Assembly: GCA_964606415.1 (NCBI GenBank)
Contig: CAZSGN010000075.1
Coordinates: 1-12,039, forward strand
Direction: 5' to 3'
DNA: 12,039 bases
From: CAZSGN01 sp964606415
Lineage (GTDB): Bacteria; Bacteroidota; Bacteroidia; Bacteroidales; JBBRXJ01
How positions within the stretch are numbered: the stretch's first letter is position 1; each line of letters starts with the position of its first letter. Positions 1 through 7,537 of this stretch are shown one piece after another. Position numbers and translations under genes: made by a program. The notes beneath the pieces were generated by a model that was not told the origin of the DNA, searched no databases, and saw only the letters and a program-made list of their open reading frames with translations.

Positions 1-946
1 TTCCTGCCTCAAGGCCGGTAATGGACGTATCATTTTCAATAAGGCCTCCGCCGTCATTCGAATTCCATTGCAGGCTGAACGATTTGTCGGGGTCTTCCAG
101 GCTTAAATGGATACTGCCGTCTGAATATCCATGACAAGTAATGTCTTCCAATTCTACATCTGTTATATTAATTCCAAAGTAGTTATCCGGCTCAGTGATG
201 GTGTATTCTTTTGTGGCCTGGCAGCCGATATCATCAGTAGCGGTTACGTAATAGTTTCCGGCCGTGAGGCTGGAAATCGTGTTGGTGTTTGTCTGGTTAT
301 TTGACCATTCAGTATGATAAGGTTTTTTCCCTCCTGAGATGTCAATGCTTATCAGTCCGTTTTCTCCCCCTGTGCATGACACGTCTTCTATGCTTTCGGT
401 TTCAATTTCAATAGGGGCAAATTCAGTAATAGTGATGGAAGATGTTGCCTGACATCCGTTTTCATCATTAGCGGTTACATTATAGCTTCCGGCTGGGAGC
501 CCTGTTGCTTTGGCTGTTTTTTGTTGTTGGGGATCGTCCCATTGATAGCTAATGGCTCCTGTTCCTCCTTCTGATGTGGCAATGGAGAATGTTGACTCTT
601 CGTAGCATACCATTGAGCGGTCCACATATGTTTCGATGGTAATTGGAGCTGGTTCATCAATGGTATAAAAAGCTGTAGCTTGATCACCTCCGGAGCCGGA
701 TACGGTTACATTGTAGTATCCTTTTTTTAGATTAGTTAGATTCTGGCTACTTGCACCATTGGACCAATTGTATGTGTAAGGGGATTCCCCTCCTGACACA
801 GAAAGGCTTATGGCTCCATCTGCCTTTCCGTAACAACTTGCATCTTCAGTATTTGCATCAATGCTGATTTGTGAAAAAGTATAGATGGGTGTACAGCAAA
901 ATAAAATAATTAATGCCATACGATAATACAAAGGTATTTTTTTCAT
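1..946 (-). CDS. SprB-repeat cell-surface protein, N-terminal part (runs off left edge)
   Basis: This reading frame is open from an ATG at 946 to the window edge, 315 codons, with its C-terminus outside. The N-terminus (MKKIPLYYRM, then a hydrophobic stretch ending near TFSQ, about residue 26) looks like a Sec signal peptide. After it come at least four SprB-type repeats of about 75 residues. Each has the pattern of a Cys followed by a D/E-N/D-G turn, a SGG-x-x-PY-x-Y-x-W strand, a L-x-x-G-x-Y-x-V-T-x-x-D strand, a Cys, and a closing I-x-E-P/F. SprB repeats are known from large T9SS-exported adhesins of Bacteroidota, including the gliding adhesin SprB, so a surface or secreted role is likely. 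Whether it ends in a T9SS sorting domain cannot be seen. The repeats resemble those of the next gene (1234-5040), so the two may be tandem paralogues. A promoter and a hairpin leader lie upstream. Confidence 0.9.
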   Translation of the reverse strand, partial: MKKIPLYYRMALIILFCCTPIYTFSQISIDANTEDASCYGKADGAISLSVSGGESPYTYNWSNGASSQNLTNLKKGYYNVTVSGSGGDQATAFYTIDEPAPITIETYVDRSMVCYEESTFSIATSEGGTGAISYQWDDPQQQKTAKATGLPAGSYNVTANDENGCQATSSITITEFAPIEIETESIEDVSCTGGENGLISIDISGGKKPYHTEWSNNQTNTNTISSLTAGNYYVTATDDIGCQATKEYTITEPDNYFGINITDVELEDITCHGYSDGSIHLSLEDPDKSFSLQWNSNDGGGLIENDTSITGLEAG

Positions 947-985
947 ATTAAATAAAATTAGGGTCAACGTAACGTAAATTTTCTT

Positions 986-1020
986 CAAACAAGCTGTTTT
1001 CAGGTCAGGCAGCTTGTTTG
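986..1020 (-). promoter_or_regulatory. Perfect 11-bp inverted repeat in the leader of the left SprB-repeat gene
   Basis: The arms CAAACAAGCTG (986-996) and CAGCTTGTTTG (1010-1020) are exact reverse complements around a 13-base loop. If the promoter at 1058-1089 is right, this hairpin lies in the 5' untranslated leader, 40 bases before the ATG at 946. On the minus strand it is followed by GAAGAAAATTT rather than a run of T, so it is not a clear intrinsic terminator. It could be a stabilising or regulatory leader hairpin, or a protein-binding palindrome. Its function is unknown. Confidence 0.5.
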
Positions 1021-1057
1021 TTAGTGTATTGAAACTCAGGGTCTTTATCCAATATGA

Positions 1058-1089
1058 CAAATATATGTTATTGCGGTGTTAAATGCAAA
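1058..1089 (-). promoter_or_regulatory. Bacteroidota-type promoter for the left SprB-repeat gene
   Basis: Read on the minus strand, TTTG (1089-1086) is followed after 20 bases by TATATTTG (1065-1058). This fits the -33 TTTG/TTG and -7 TAnnTTTG elements known for Bacteroidota sigma-A promoters, with a usual spacing. Transcription would begin near 1052, giving a leader of about 105 bases that contains the hairpin at 986-1020. This is a pattern match only. Confidence 0.5.
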
Positions 1090-1190
1090 TTTTTTTAAGG
1101 GAAAAAACCGTAAAAAATGCGTTAATTTGCTATAGTTTGCATGGGGCACGGCTTTGCTTATTTAGAGATATTCTAAATATTTTCACAGAT

Positions 1191-1228
1191 CAAAAAATAG
1201 CCGGGTAAATTTGCCCGGCTATTTTTTG
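1191..1228 (-). terminator. Rho-independent terminator after the 1268-residue SprB-repeat gene
   Basis: The 15-base arms 1191-1205 and 1214-1228 are perfect reverse complements (core AGCCGGG/CCCGGCT flanked by A6 and T6) around an 8-base loop. The hairpin begins six bases after the TAA stop at 1236-1234, and its distal arm contains a T6 run in the minus direction. Because the A/T tracts are symmetrical it could also stop transcription from the plus side, but no plus-strand gene precedes it here. Confidence 0.85.
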
Positions 1229-1233
1229 GTTGC

Positions 1234-4200
1234 TTATTTTTTGATAATCACTTTTGTGTATCGCCGGTTGGATGTTTGAATATTTACCAGGTATGATCCG
1301 GGTTTTAGCTTCTTGAGATTAATTTCATGAGTTTCTGTCTGTTTTTCGGGAGCCGAAAAAAGCAATTGTTTCCCTTCCTGGTTGGTAACATTTATGGTTT
1401 TAATCTTTTCAATTTTATTATTGACCTGGATAGTTAATATATTATTGACCGGCACAGGATAAACCTTAATATCTTCCCTGTTTATCCGGATATCATCAAT
1501 GCTGCTTAAACCAATGCTGATATTGTTGGTGTCAAGGATGCAGCTGTTTTGGTCGAGTAGCCTGATATTGTAATCGCCTGTCCCAAGTTCTTCAAATGTG
1601 CCAGTGGTATTCGTGTCATTTTGATTGAGGATGTATTTCAATGATCCTGTCCCACCACCAGCAAAAATATTAATAGATCCATCTGCTGCTCCGCTTGATT
1701 CTTTTGTCTTTATAGAATCGATAGAGATCGGTGATGGTGTGGTTATATGTTGACTGTCTGTTTTGAAAGGTCCGCAATCATTGGCATCAGTTACTTCTAT
1801 CACGTATTTATCTCCGGGAAGGTTGTGAAATATACCGGAATCATTTGCTGGTAATACCGCTGGCTCAAGTGTATAACTTAAATTTCCGCTTCCTCCTGAT
1901 GCATCAACGGAGATCATGCCGTTTTCATTATACCAGCATCCGGTGACATTGTTCTTGTCTACCTGGTTAATGGTTATTTCAGCAGGTTCTGCAATGGAGT
2001 AGGAGCCGTTTTTTTTGCAATTGTTATCATCAGTTACCGTAAGGTTGTAAGTTGCTTCTTCAAGGTTGGTCAGGTCTGGGTCGGTGGCAAACAAACTCCC
2101 GTCTTTGCTCCACTGGTAAGTAAAAGGAGAGTTGCCTCCTTCCACTGAAGTAAAGATAATCCCGTCTGTTTCACCGAAGCAGCTGATTTGTTGTACGGAT
2201 GCATTAATGACAAGGGCGTCCGGCTCGCTCAGGTTGATGGTGGTACTCACATTACATTCGGCCGCATCGGTAACGGTAACGGTATATTGGCCGGCATACA
2301 GTTCGGACGCTCTTTTGGTTACCTGGCTTTTGGGGTCATTCCACCTGTAACTTTTTGTGCCTGTTCCGCCACTTGCATTCACTTCAATAATGCCATTGTT
2401 TAGGCCGTTACAAGATATTTCCTGTAAAATGGTGTCCGTAAGTGTAATAGCAGATGGCTCATTAATGGATGCGAAGGTATCCAACTGGCAGCCATAGTCA
2501 TCTGTTAGTGTAAGGTAAAAAGTACCCTCATCCATGCCTGTTAAATCTTCTGTGGATGATCCGTTTGACCAGTTATAGGAATAAGGTTTTTGGCCGCCTG
2601 AGGCCTGGATTTCTATTAACCCATCGCCATCACCAAAACAATCGATATCAATGGTTTGCACCTGGTCGATTTTTAATGATGAACCAGCTTCCAGGATGGT
2701 TAAGGATGCATAGGCTGAATCATCCAGTGTTTGGTCTGCCACGGTGATATAATATTTCCCCGCTGCCAGATCATTGACTGATGGGGTGTTTGCAATCGAA
2801 TCCCCATTGTTGTTTTCCCATTTGTATTGGAGGGTGCCTTCATCATTTAATATAGCCAGCGATGCATATCCGTTGCTGTCGCCTTTGCAAGTCACATGCT
2901 GAAGGCCATCTACATAGGCGATCAGGATGGCCGAATCATTGACCACGAATGATGTGTCGTAGGTGCATCCTGTCGAATCAGTTAATGTCAGGTCATAAAC
3001 GCCTCCGTCAAGGTTTTCAATATCCTGTGTTGATGCTGTAAAAGTTAAGGGTGATTGTGCATCCCAATCGTATGTCCACTGTGTGGTATCTCCCTGTCCT
3101 CCTGTTGGTGTAATATCAATGGCTCCGTTTGATGATCCGGGAGGGTCAACTGGCGTGACAAGTGTATTAATAAGCTGAATAGGTTCCGGGGCATCTATGG
3201 TAAAAGAGGCTGTATTGGTGCATTCGTTTTGGTCGGTGACTGTAACGGTAAATACACCACTTCCCAGTCCGCTTTGATCCTGGGCATAAGACACAATGCC
3301 TGATCCCGGTCCATCCCAGGTATAGGAGAAATCACCTGCGCCACCGCTGACGTCAATACTTATGGCGCCGTCATGGTCATCATAACAGTCCAGGTCAGAC
3401 ACAGCAACGGTGTCAATAATAATCTCGTCCGGCTCGGTAAGTGATATATTACGGACCACGGTATTTTCAAGAGCATCGGTAATTGTTACTGTGTAGTTGT
3501 CCGGTGGAAGGTTGAATATCCGGTTGGTGGTATCCCCGGTATTCCATTCATAATGATAAGGGGGAATGCCAAAATAAGCCTCGGCAGTCAGCGCCCCATC
3601 CTGTGCTCCAAAACAGGATATGTCTTGCTGCTCGGTAAAAGTAGCAGAGAGAGATGGATCATAGCGGGCGACGAAGGAGTTAAAATTCGACCCCGAAGGT
3701 TTAATATATGTAGAATCATCAAGAGCAATAGTATCAGAGGAAAATGTACCACTGACATATATGAATCCTTCTTGAGTTGTTGAGATAAATTTTCCCGATT
3801 CATTTCCAGTGCCAGATTTCGTTAAAGGAATAGCGCCCAGTTCATCTCCATTTGAATTAATTAGGCCAAAATAAAAGTTATAGTCTGTACTGTTTGATGA
3901 ATAAAGGGAGTCATCTCCAAAAACTAATTGTTTGCCGAAATGTCCTGTGATATAAATGAAATTATCCTGAACGACAATGCTACGTCCTCGATCTTCTCCG
4001 TCTTCTCCATAATTATTGATCCATTGTAAATGCCCTGACTCATTAAGTTTGATTAAAAAAATATCGCTTAAGCCATTATTTACAATGTATGTTTTAATGT
4101 TTGCATCGTTCGTATTGGTGTCAAGGAATAAAGTATCGCTTTCAAAATATCCTGATAGATAAATATTATTGTATTCATCATAAGTAAATGTTCCTGCGCC

Positions 4201-5040
4201 GCTTGCCCCGTCCCCATATGATCTCCTGATCCATTCTATGTTTTCAAAATTTGAATTAGTTTTGAAGACGAATAAGTCCTGGCTTGAAGAATAAATACTG
4301 TCTTGATTTAAAAATAATTTACCGCTAAATTGACCACTGACATAATATTTCCCCTCAATTGATTTAATGGCCTCAAATCTTGAAGAATTAGAGGAGGGAT
4401 AGTTTTTAACTTTATTGATACTGCCGTCGGGTTTAACTTTAACAATAGCATTATTTTTTATACCGCTGTTGTATGTTTCATAAATCGTGTCATTAATTGA
4501 CAATGTATCTTGATATTCAATAAGGCATAGTAAATTGTTGTCTTGGTCTTTTTCAATGTAATAGGGTGCCTCATAATAATTGCTATGGCCAATGCTTGTT
4601 ACCCATTTGAAGTTCCCGTCTGAATCATAATTTGCAATAAAAGCATCAAAATGACCTTGGTTAGCTAATCCATCTGTTGAACTAAATGATGTTGAGTCAT
4701 TGAATGCACCGGCAATATATAAATTGTTATTGTTATAAACGATTGTTGGTTTAGCTTGTACTTTTGGGCCAGTGATTTTTTTAACCCATGCAATCTTTAA
4801 ATTGCTATCCAGTTTGGCTATAAAAATATCAATAAAATTGCTGGTAAGTGTGTCATTATTATAAAAGATATCACTATTAAAAGTTCCGGTAACATAAATA
4901 TCATTTGTTTCCGGATCAATAACAGATTGAGAAATGTTTGATAAAAGGGAGGATTCAAAATGATAAGAATGATTCCAGTTTTGTGCGGAAATGTAGATGA
5001 AATTAGACAGACATAGGCCTAAAATGATTAATTGTTTCAT
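1234..5040 (-). CDS. Secreted multidomain protein: SBBP-like propeller, about nine SprB repeats, T9SS type A sorting domain
   Basis: A 1268-residue protein. Residues 1-20 (MKQLIILGLCLSNFIYISAQ) form a signal peptide. Residues about 21-464 hold repeated units such as NDIYVTGTF, NLYIAGAF and FIANYDSDGNFKWV, the pattern of SBBP (beta-propeller) repeats. Residues about 465-1178 hold nine SprB-like repeats of 70-85 residues, recognised by C-x-G-x-x-x-G turns, SGG-x-x-P-Y-x-Y-x-W strands and VTVTD strands. Residues about 1180-1268 (VYPVPVNNILTI, GSYLVNI, final KVIIKK) match a T9SS type A C-terminal sorting domain, so export across the outer membrane by the type IX system and surface attachment or release are expected. 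It may be an adhesin, but the ligand is unknown. Repeats 3, 4 and 9 are the most divergent, lacking one or more typical Cys. The ATG lies 45 bases after the lasso precursor stop on the same strand, with no clear promoter in the gap, so some read-through from the precursor transcript is possible. A strong terminator follows. Confidence 0.93.
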   Translation of the reverse strand: MKQLIILGLCLSNFIYISAQNWNHSYHFESSLLSNISQSVIDPETNDIYVTGTFNSDIFYNNDTLTSNFIDIFIAKLDSNLKIAWVKKITGPKVQAKPTIVYNNNNLYIAGAFNDSTSFSSTDGLANQGHFDAFIANYDSDGNFKWVTSIGHSNYYEAPYYIEKDQDNNLLCLIEYQDTLSINDTIYETYNSGIKNNAIVKVKPDGSINKVKNYPSSNSSRFEAIKSIEGKYYVSGQFSGKLFLNQDSIYSSSQDLFVFKTNSNFENIEWIRRSYGDGASGAGTFTYDEYNNIYLSGYFESDTLFLDTNTNDANIKTYIVNNGLSDIFLIKLNESGHLQWINNYGEDGEDRGRSIVVQDNFIYITGHFGKQLVFGDDSLYSSNSTDYNFYFGLINSNGDELGAIPLTKSGTGNESGKFISTTQEGFIYVSGTFSSDTIALDDSTYIKPSGSNFNSFVARYDPSLSATFTEQQDISCFGAQDGALTAEAYFGIPPYHYEWNTGDTTNRIFNLPPDNYTVTITDALENTVVRNISLTEPDEIIIDTVAVSDLDCYDDHDGAISIDVSGGAGDFSYTWDGPGSGIVSYAQDQSGLGSGVFTVTVTDQNECTNTASFTIDAPEPIQLINTLVTPVDPPGSSNGAIDITPTGGQGDTTQWTYDWDAQSPLTFTASTQDIENLDGGVYDLTLTDSTGCTYDTSFVVNDSAILIAYVDGLQHVTCKGDSNGYASLAILNDEGTLQYKWENNNGDSIANTPSVNDLAAGKYYITVADQTLDDSAYASLTILEAGSSLKIDQVQTIDIDCFGDGDGLIEIQASGGQKPYSYNWSNGSSTEDLTGMDEGTFYLTLTDDYGCQLDTFASINEPSAITLTDTILQEISCNGLNNGIIEVNASGGTGTKSYRWNDPKSQVTKRASELYAGQYTVTVTDAAECNVSTTINLSEPDALVINASVQQISCFGETDGIIFTSVEGGNSPFTYQWSKDGSLFATDPDLTNLEEATYNLTVTDDNNCKKNGSYSIAEPAEITINQVDKNNVTGCWYNENGMISVDASGGSGNLSYTLEPAVLPANDSGIFHNLPGDKYVIEVTDANDCGPFKTDSQHITTPSPISIDSIKTKESSGAADGSINIFAGGGTGSLKYILNQNDTNTTGTFEELGTGDYNIRLLDQNSCILDTNNISIGLSSIDDIRINREDIKVYPVPVNNILTIQVNNKIEKIKTINVTNQEGKQLLFSAPEKQTETHEINLKKLKPGSYLVNIQTSNRRYTKVIIKK

Positions 5041-5085
5041 ATTATGAATTTTTAGGTATAAACTTAGGGTTTTTAAATCATTTCA

Positions 5086-5223
5086 TTATTCAGAAAATTC
5101 TGACGTAGGTTTTTCGGTGCCAGTTACATATCCCGATTCTGTATTAGAAATATTGATGTTAATAATCCGAGGTGTGGTCCACTTTTTAAGGTCTTTTTGT
5201 TTTGTTGTCTTCTTATTATTCAT
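5086..5223 (-). CDS. Lasso peptide precursor (A protein), 45 residues
   Basis: This is a small ATG-to-TAA frame, with a second stop (TGA) directly after. The leader (residues 1-29) is Lys-rich at the start and has W15-T-T-P18-R-I, matching the aromatic-x-x-P motif that lasso B1 proteins bind. It ends with T28-E29; a Thr two residues before the cleavage point is a hallmark of lasso leaders. The inferred core is SGYVTGTEKPTSEFSE (30-45): Ser1 would form the amide with Glu8 to give an eight-residue ring, leaving an eight-residue tail with one aromatic residue (Phe14) as a possible plug. If cleavage came one residue later, Gly1 and Glu7 would make a seven-residue ring. Tyr3 and several Ser/Thr could be targets of the nearby sulfotransferase and kinase. 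A promoter of the Bacteroidota type lies just upstream and the cyclase gene is divergent. No database hit was available; the call rests on motifs and on the B1, B2 and C genes nearby. Confidence 0.8.
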   Translation of the reverse strand: MNNKKTTKQKDLKKWTTPRIININISNTESGYVTGTEKPTSEFSE

Positions 5224-5266
5224 TACTTTGTTGGTTTAAATTCTTTTAATATTTATTTTAGAATGA

Positions 5267-5297
5267 CAAAGTTAGGGATTTTTTTAGTCAAAGTCAA
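5267..5297 (-). promoter_or_regulatory. Promoter for the lasso precursor gene
   Basis: On the minus strand TTG (5297-5295) is followed after 20 bases by TAACTTTG (5274-5267), an exact fit to TTG-N17-23-TAnnTTTG. Transcription would start near 5261, about 38 bases before the precursor ATG at 5223. It lies in the divergent region shared with the cyclase gene. For the cyclase, only a weaker plus-strand match was found (TTTG 5201-5204, TTACTTTG 5223-5230), which would overlap the start of the precursor gene. Confidence 0.55.
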
Positions 5298-5309
5298 CTG
5301 CTTTAATTA

Positions 5310-7094
5310 ATGGATGTTATTGGTGGTATCATATATTACTGTGACAGAAGTTTGTCTCAGCTCCCCGGCAAGGTGTCAGGCGCACTTCATGTGATTAAAA
5401 GGGATAGCATTACTGTCTTTATGAGTGATGCTTTAATGAAAGACAAGTCAACTCATCTTAATATTGAAGAAAATTCCATTGCAGGCGGTAAATGGAGAAT
5501 GGATCGTTCACCTGCATTGTTAAATAAACAAATGAATGCGCAGGATTTTCTTGATGTGTGGCAAAAAAATGGGGATGAAGGAATCAATGATTTTTATGGC
5601 GATTTTATTTTTTTTTATTTTGATATTAAAACAAAATCACTTTCCCTGTGCCGGGATCAAATTGGTGTTATTCCGCTTTACTTTTACCGGTCCCCTGATT
5701 ATATGGTTTTCAGTAATTCTTTAAAAGCAGTAAAAGATATTGTTGGGGAACAATATTTAGATGAGGATAAATTTTGGTGGCCAACACATTTTTTAAGTTA
5801 TCAAACTGATTTATCCGGAACTTATTATGAACAAATTCGCATGATAGCGCCCGGGGAAATTGGCCTTTTCACTCCTGTTCACCAGGAACTAAGAAGTTAT
5901 TATTCATTAAAGAATAAACCTAAGCATCTTTATACCAAAGAATCTGATTATTATGAACGTTTTCATGAATTATTATCCCGGGCGGTAATAAATCGCATGG
6001 ATTCAAACGGACCTACAGGAGTGGAGCTGAGTGGTGGGCTTGATTCTTCATCTATTGCAGCGATTGCTTCAAAACACCAAAATATTTATTCTTTTTCGAA
6101 TGTTTTTTCTCCGGAAGATAAGGAGATTTATGGACAAAGGTTGCATGATGAAAGTCAGCATATTAATAAGGTCGTGGATTTTTTAGTATTAAAAAATCAT
6201 CATTCGGTTTATGCCAGGGGCCGTGGTTTTCTGGATTCCCTTAAAAGAGCAAAGGATTTATATGGGGCGCCATTGCATGATTCTTATGTTGTTTTTTCAG
6301 ATGTTCTTTTGGAAATGGCGCAGGAGAATGGGGTAAATGTTGTATTGTCCGGGATTGGTGGTGACCAAATGGTTTCTGCCGGTTACCGGAATGTTTTTCT
6401 TGATTGGTTTGTCAAGGGCCAATGGAGCCATTTGAAAAAGGAGATTGCTTTATATTTTAAGTTTCAAAATCAAAAAAAACGGGTGCCTTTTATTGGTGGT
6501 ATTTTATTAAAGGGACTTTTCCCTTATTCTGTCTGGAGCCGTTTTTCAAGCATGGCGAAATCTTTGAACTGGGATCATATACCCCTGGAGCCAGGCTTTA
6601 AAGATAGCCTTCCTGATGCCATGGATTCTTCTATCCACCATAAATCTTACGAAGGATTATTGATGGAGCGCTTTTTCCATTTATTAATTTTCAGAAGGGT
6701 AGAAGAATTGGCTGCTGTTACACCGGCTTATGGCATTGAATATCGCTATCCTTTATTGGACCGCGAATTAATTGAATTTTACTTGCAGGTGCCGCTTGAA
6801 TTGAAAGTGCGGAATGGCTGGGGCAGAAACCTTATAAGACATGCCATGGATGGTCTTTTGCCTCATGATATACAATGGCGAAAGGATAAATCCGGCCTTT
6901 TAAATCCTTCTTTTTTAAGCAGGTATGATCAAGAAGAGGAACAAATATTTAACTTGTTTAAAAGCATAAAAAATCATTCATGTTTCGACCGGGAGGCATT
7001 GATTAATCATTTTCATGAAGCTTCAGCTTCACATAAAAGCAAGGCCATGGTTATGAAAGCATTATTGTATCTGGCCGGAAGTGAGCGGGACTAA
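5310..7094 (+). CDS. Lasso cyclase (C protein), asparagine-synthetase-like
   Basis: A 594-residue homologue of asparagine synthetase B, a usual size for lasso C proteins. These use ATP to adenylate the side-chain carboxyl of Asp/Glu in the core and close the ring on the N-terminal amine. The N-terminal half (about 1-200) is a class II amidotransferase-like fold (GDF near 97, R115-D116-Q-I-G). It starts MDVIGGI, so it lacks the catalytic Cys2 of true glutamine-dependent enzymes and should not hydrolyse glutamine. The synthetase domain has the ATP pyrophosphatase loop S241-G-G-L-D-S-S247, then S347-G-I-G-G-D-Q353, where the last residue is Gln although Glu is usual in asparagine synthetases. 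YRYPLLDRELIEFY and RKDKSGLL follow near the C-terminus. It is transcribed away from the precursor (87 bases between starts) and toward B2. Alternatives such as a true asparagine or beta-lactam synthetase are unlikely given the B1, B2 and precursor genes. Confidence 0.9.
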   Translation: MDVIGGIIYYCDRSLSQLPGKVSGALHVIKRDSITVFMSDALMKDKSTHLNIEENSIAGGKWRMDRSPALLNKQMNAQDFLDVWQKNGDEGINDFYGDFIFFYFDIKTKSLSLCRDQIGVIPLYFYRSPDYMVFSNSLKAVKDIVGEQYLDEDKFWWPTHFLSYQTDLSGTYYEQIRMIAPGEIGLFTPVHQELRSYYSLKNKPKHLYTKESDYYERFHELLSRAVINRMDSNGPTGVELSGGLDSSSIAAIASKHQNIYSFSNVFSPEDKEIYGQRLHDESQHINKVVDFLVLKNHHSVYARGRGFLDSLKRAKDLYGAPLHDSYVVFSDVLLEMAQENGVNVVLSGIGGDQMVSAGYRNVFLDWFVKGQWSHLKKEIALYFKFQNQKKRVPFIGGILLKGLFPYSVWSRFSSMAKSLNWDHIPLEPGFKDSLPDAMDSSIHHKSYEGLLMERFFHLLIFRRVEELAAVTPAYGIEYRYPLLDRELIEFYLQVPLELKVRNGWGRNLIRHAMDGLLPHDIQWRKDKSGLLNPSFLSRYDQEEEQIFNLFKSIKNHSCFDREALINHFHEASASHKSKAMVMKALLYLAGSERD

Positions 7095-7157
7095 AAATGA
7101 ATGATTTCTTATGAAGTTCCCCTCAAGTAATTTCAGAACTCCTGATCCGCAATTAAT

Positions 7158-7182
7158 ATTTTAATGTCGCATTTTAATGTCG
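7158..7182. repeat. Tandem 12-bp direct repeat, 13-bp period
   Basis: ATTTTAATGTCG occurs at 7158-7169 and again at 7171-7182 with one base between. It falls in the non-coding stretch after the DUF433 gene, in what may be the decayed toxin gene. A 13-base duplication would shift a reading frame. Chance is possible in AT-rich DNA. Confidence 0.6.
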
Positions 7183-7218
7183 GGAATACAGTTAACTAAT
7201 AAGGCAAAACATAAGGGA

Positions 7219-7257
7219 TCAATATGATAGGTTTGCGTCAATGATATACTTGCTCAT
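7219..7257 (-). pseudogene. Broken start of a DUF5615 (PIN-like) toxin gene
   Basis: The DUF433 stop overlaps an ATG (TAATG at 7259-7255) in the way paired toxin-antitoxin genes do. Translation from it gives MSKYIIDANLSY and then TGA at 7221-7219. That start closely resembles what I recall of DUF5615 PIN-like toxins, which begin with a similar K-[YF]-[IL]-I-D-A-N-L-P-Y strand carrying the first acidic active-site residue (here D7). Normal members are about 100-120 residues, so almost the whole protein is missing. Downstream, in another frame, DIKILIADQEF (about 7174-7142) faintly recalls the later D-x-x-I-x-x-x-A-D/E segment, but this is weak. Further stops are present in all frames up to the cyclase stop at 7094, so the gene is dead. 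Confidence 0.55.
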
Positions 7258-7496
7258 TATGCAACTGGTTTGATCATATAGTTCTTATTCATTAAATCAG
7301 CTGCAAATTGAAGACATGCCTTGATATCTTCTTTTTCAAGTCCTGGATACTGTTTTAGAATTTCTTTTTCTGAATCACCAGAACTTAAGAAATTAAGAAT
7401 TGTGTTAACGGTAATTCTTTTGCCTCTAATCGTAGGTTTACCATTACATATCTTTTCATCGATTGTTATTCTATCTCTTAAATATTCCATAATCAT
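7257..7496 (-). CDS. DUF433 family antitoxin-like protein
   Basis: A 79-residue protein with the DUF433 signature: ITIDEKICNGKPTIRGKRITV (10-30), then SSGDSEKEILKQYPGLEKEDIKACLQFA (38-65). The I-C-x-G-K-P-x-I-R-G segment and the P-G-L-x-x-x-D-I-x-A helix are diagnostic. The family has a small winged-helix-like fold and is usually encoded just before a DUF5615 PIN-like toxin, where it is thought to be the antitoxin. Here the partner survives only as a broken start overlapping the stop codon. The ATG at 7496 gives MIMEYL; the in-frame ATG at 7490 is equally possible and no Shine-Dalgarno sequence decides. The gene starts 41 bases after the B2 stop on the same strand, so read-through from the lasso operon may supply it. 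There is no reason to assign it a lasso function. Confidence 0.85.
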   Translation of the reverse strand: MIMEYLRDRITIDEKICNGKPTIRGKRITVNTILNFLSSGDSEKEILKQYPGLEKEDIKACLQFAADLMNKNYMIKPVA

Positions 7497-7537
7497 TGTT
7501 TTTTAACAAATTGATTGAAAATTTTATCATTTACATT

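Noticed and set aside
475..687. 70-residue minus-strand frame as a gene
   Set aside because: It lies inside the left SprB-repeat gene in another frame and has a low-complexity, Gln/Pro-rich product.
1160..1178. Small palindrome ATTTAGA-GATAT-TCTAAAT as an operator
   Set aside because: A seven-base AT-rich palindrome is expected by chance in such DNA and has no placed promoter beside it.
1234..5040. DNA-level repeat array or CRISPR-like structure in the SprB-repeat gene
   Set aside because: The periodicity of about 75-85 residues is at protein level; the DNA units are too diverged and have no short constant repeat with spacers.
5310..7094. Annotation as a true asparagine synthetase B
   Set aside because: The N-terminal catalytic Cys2 needed for glutamine hydrolysis is absent and the gene sits beside a precursor-like gene and B1/B2 genes, so lasso cyclase fits better.
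7497..7537. AT-rich hairpin between B2 and DUF433 as a terminator
   Set aside because: Only weak A/T pairings are possible and there is no G/C stem, so it was not listed.
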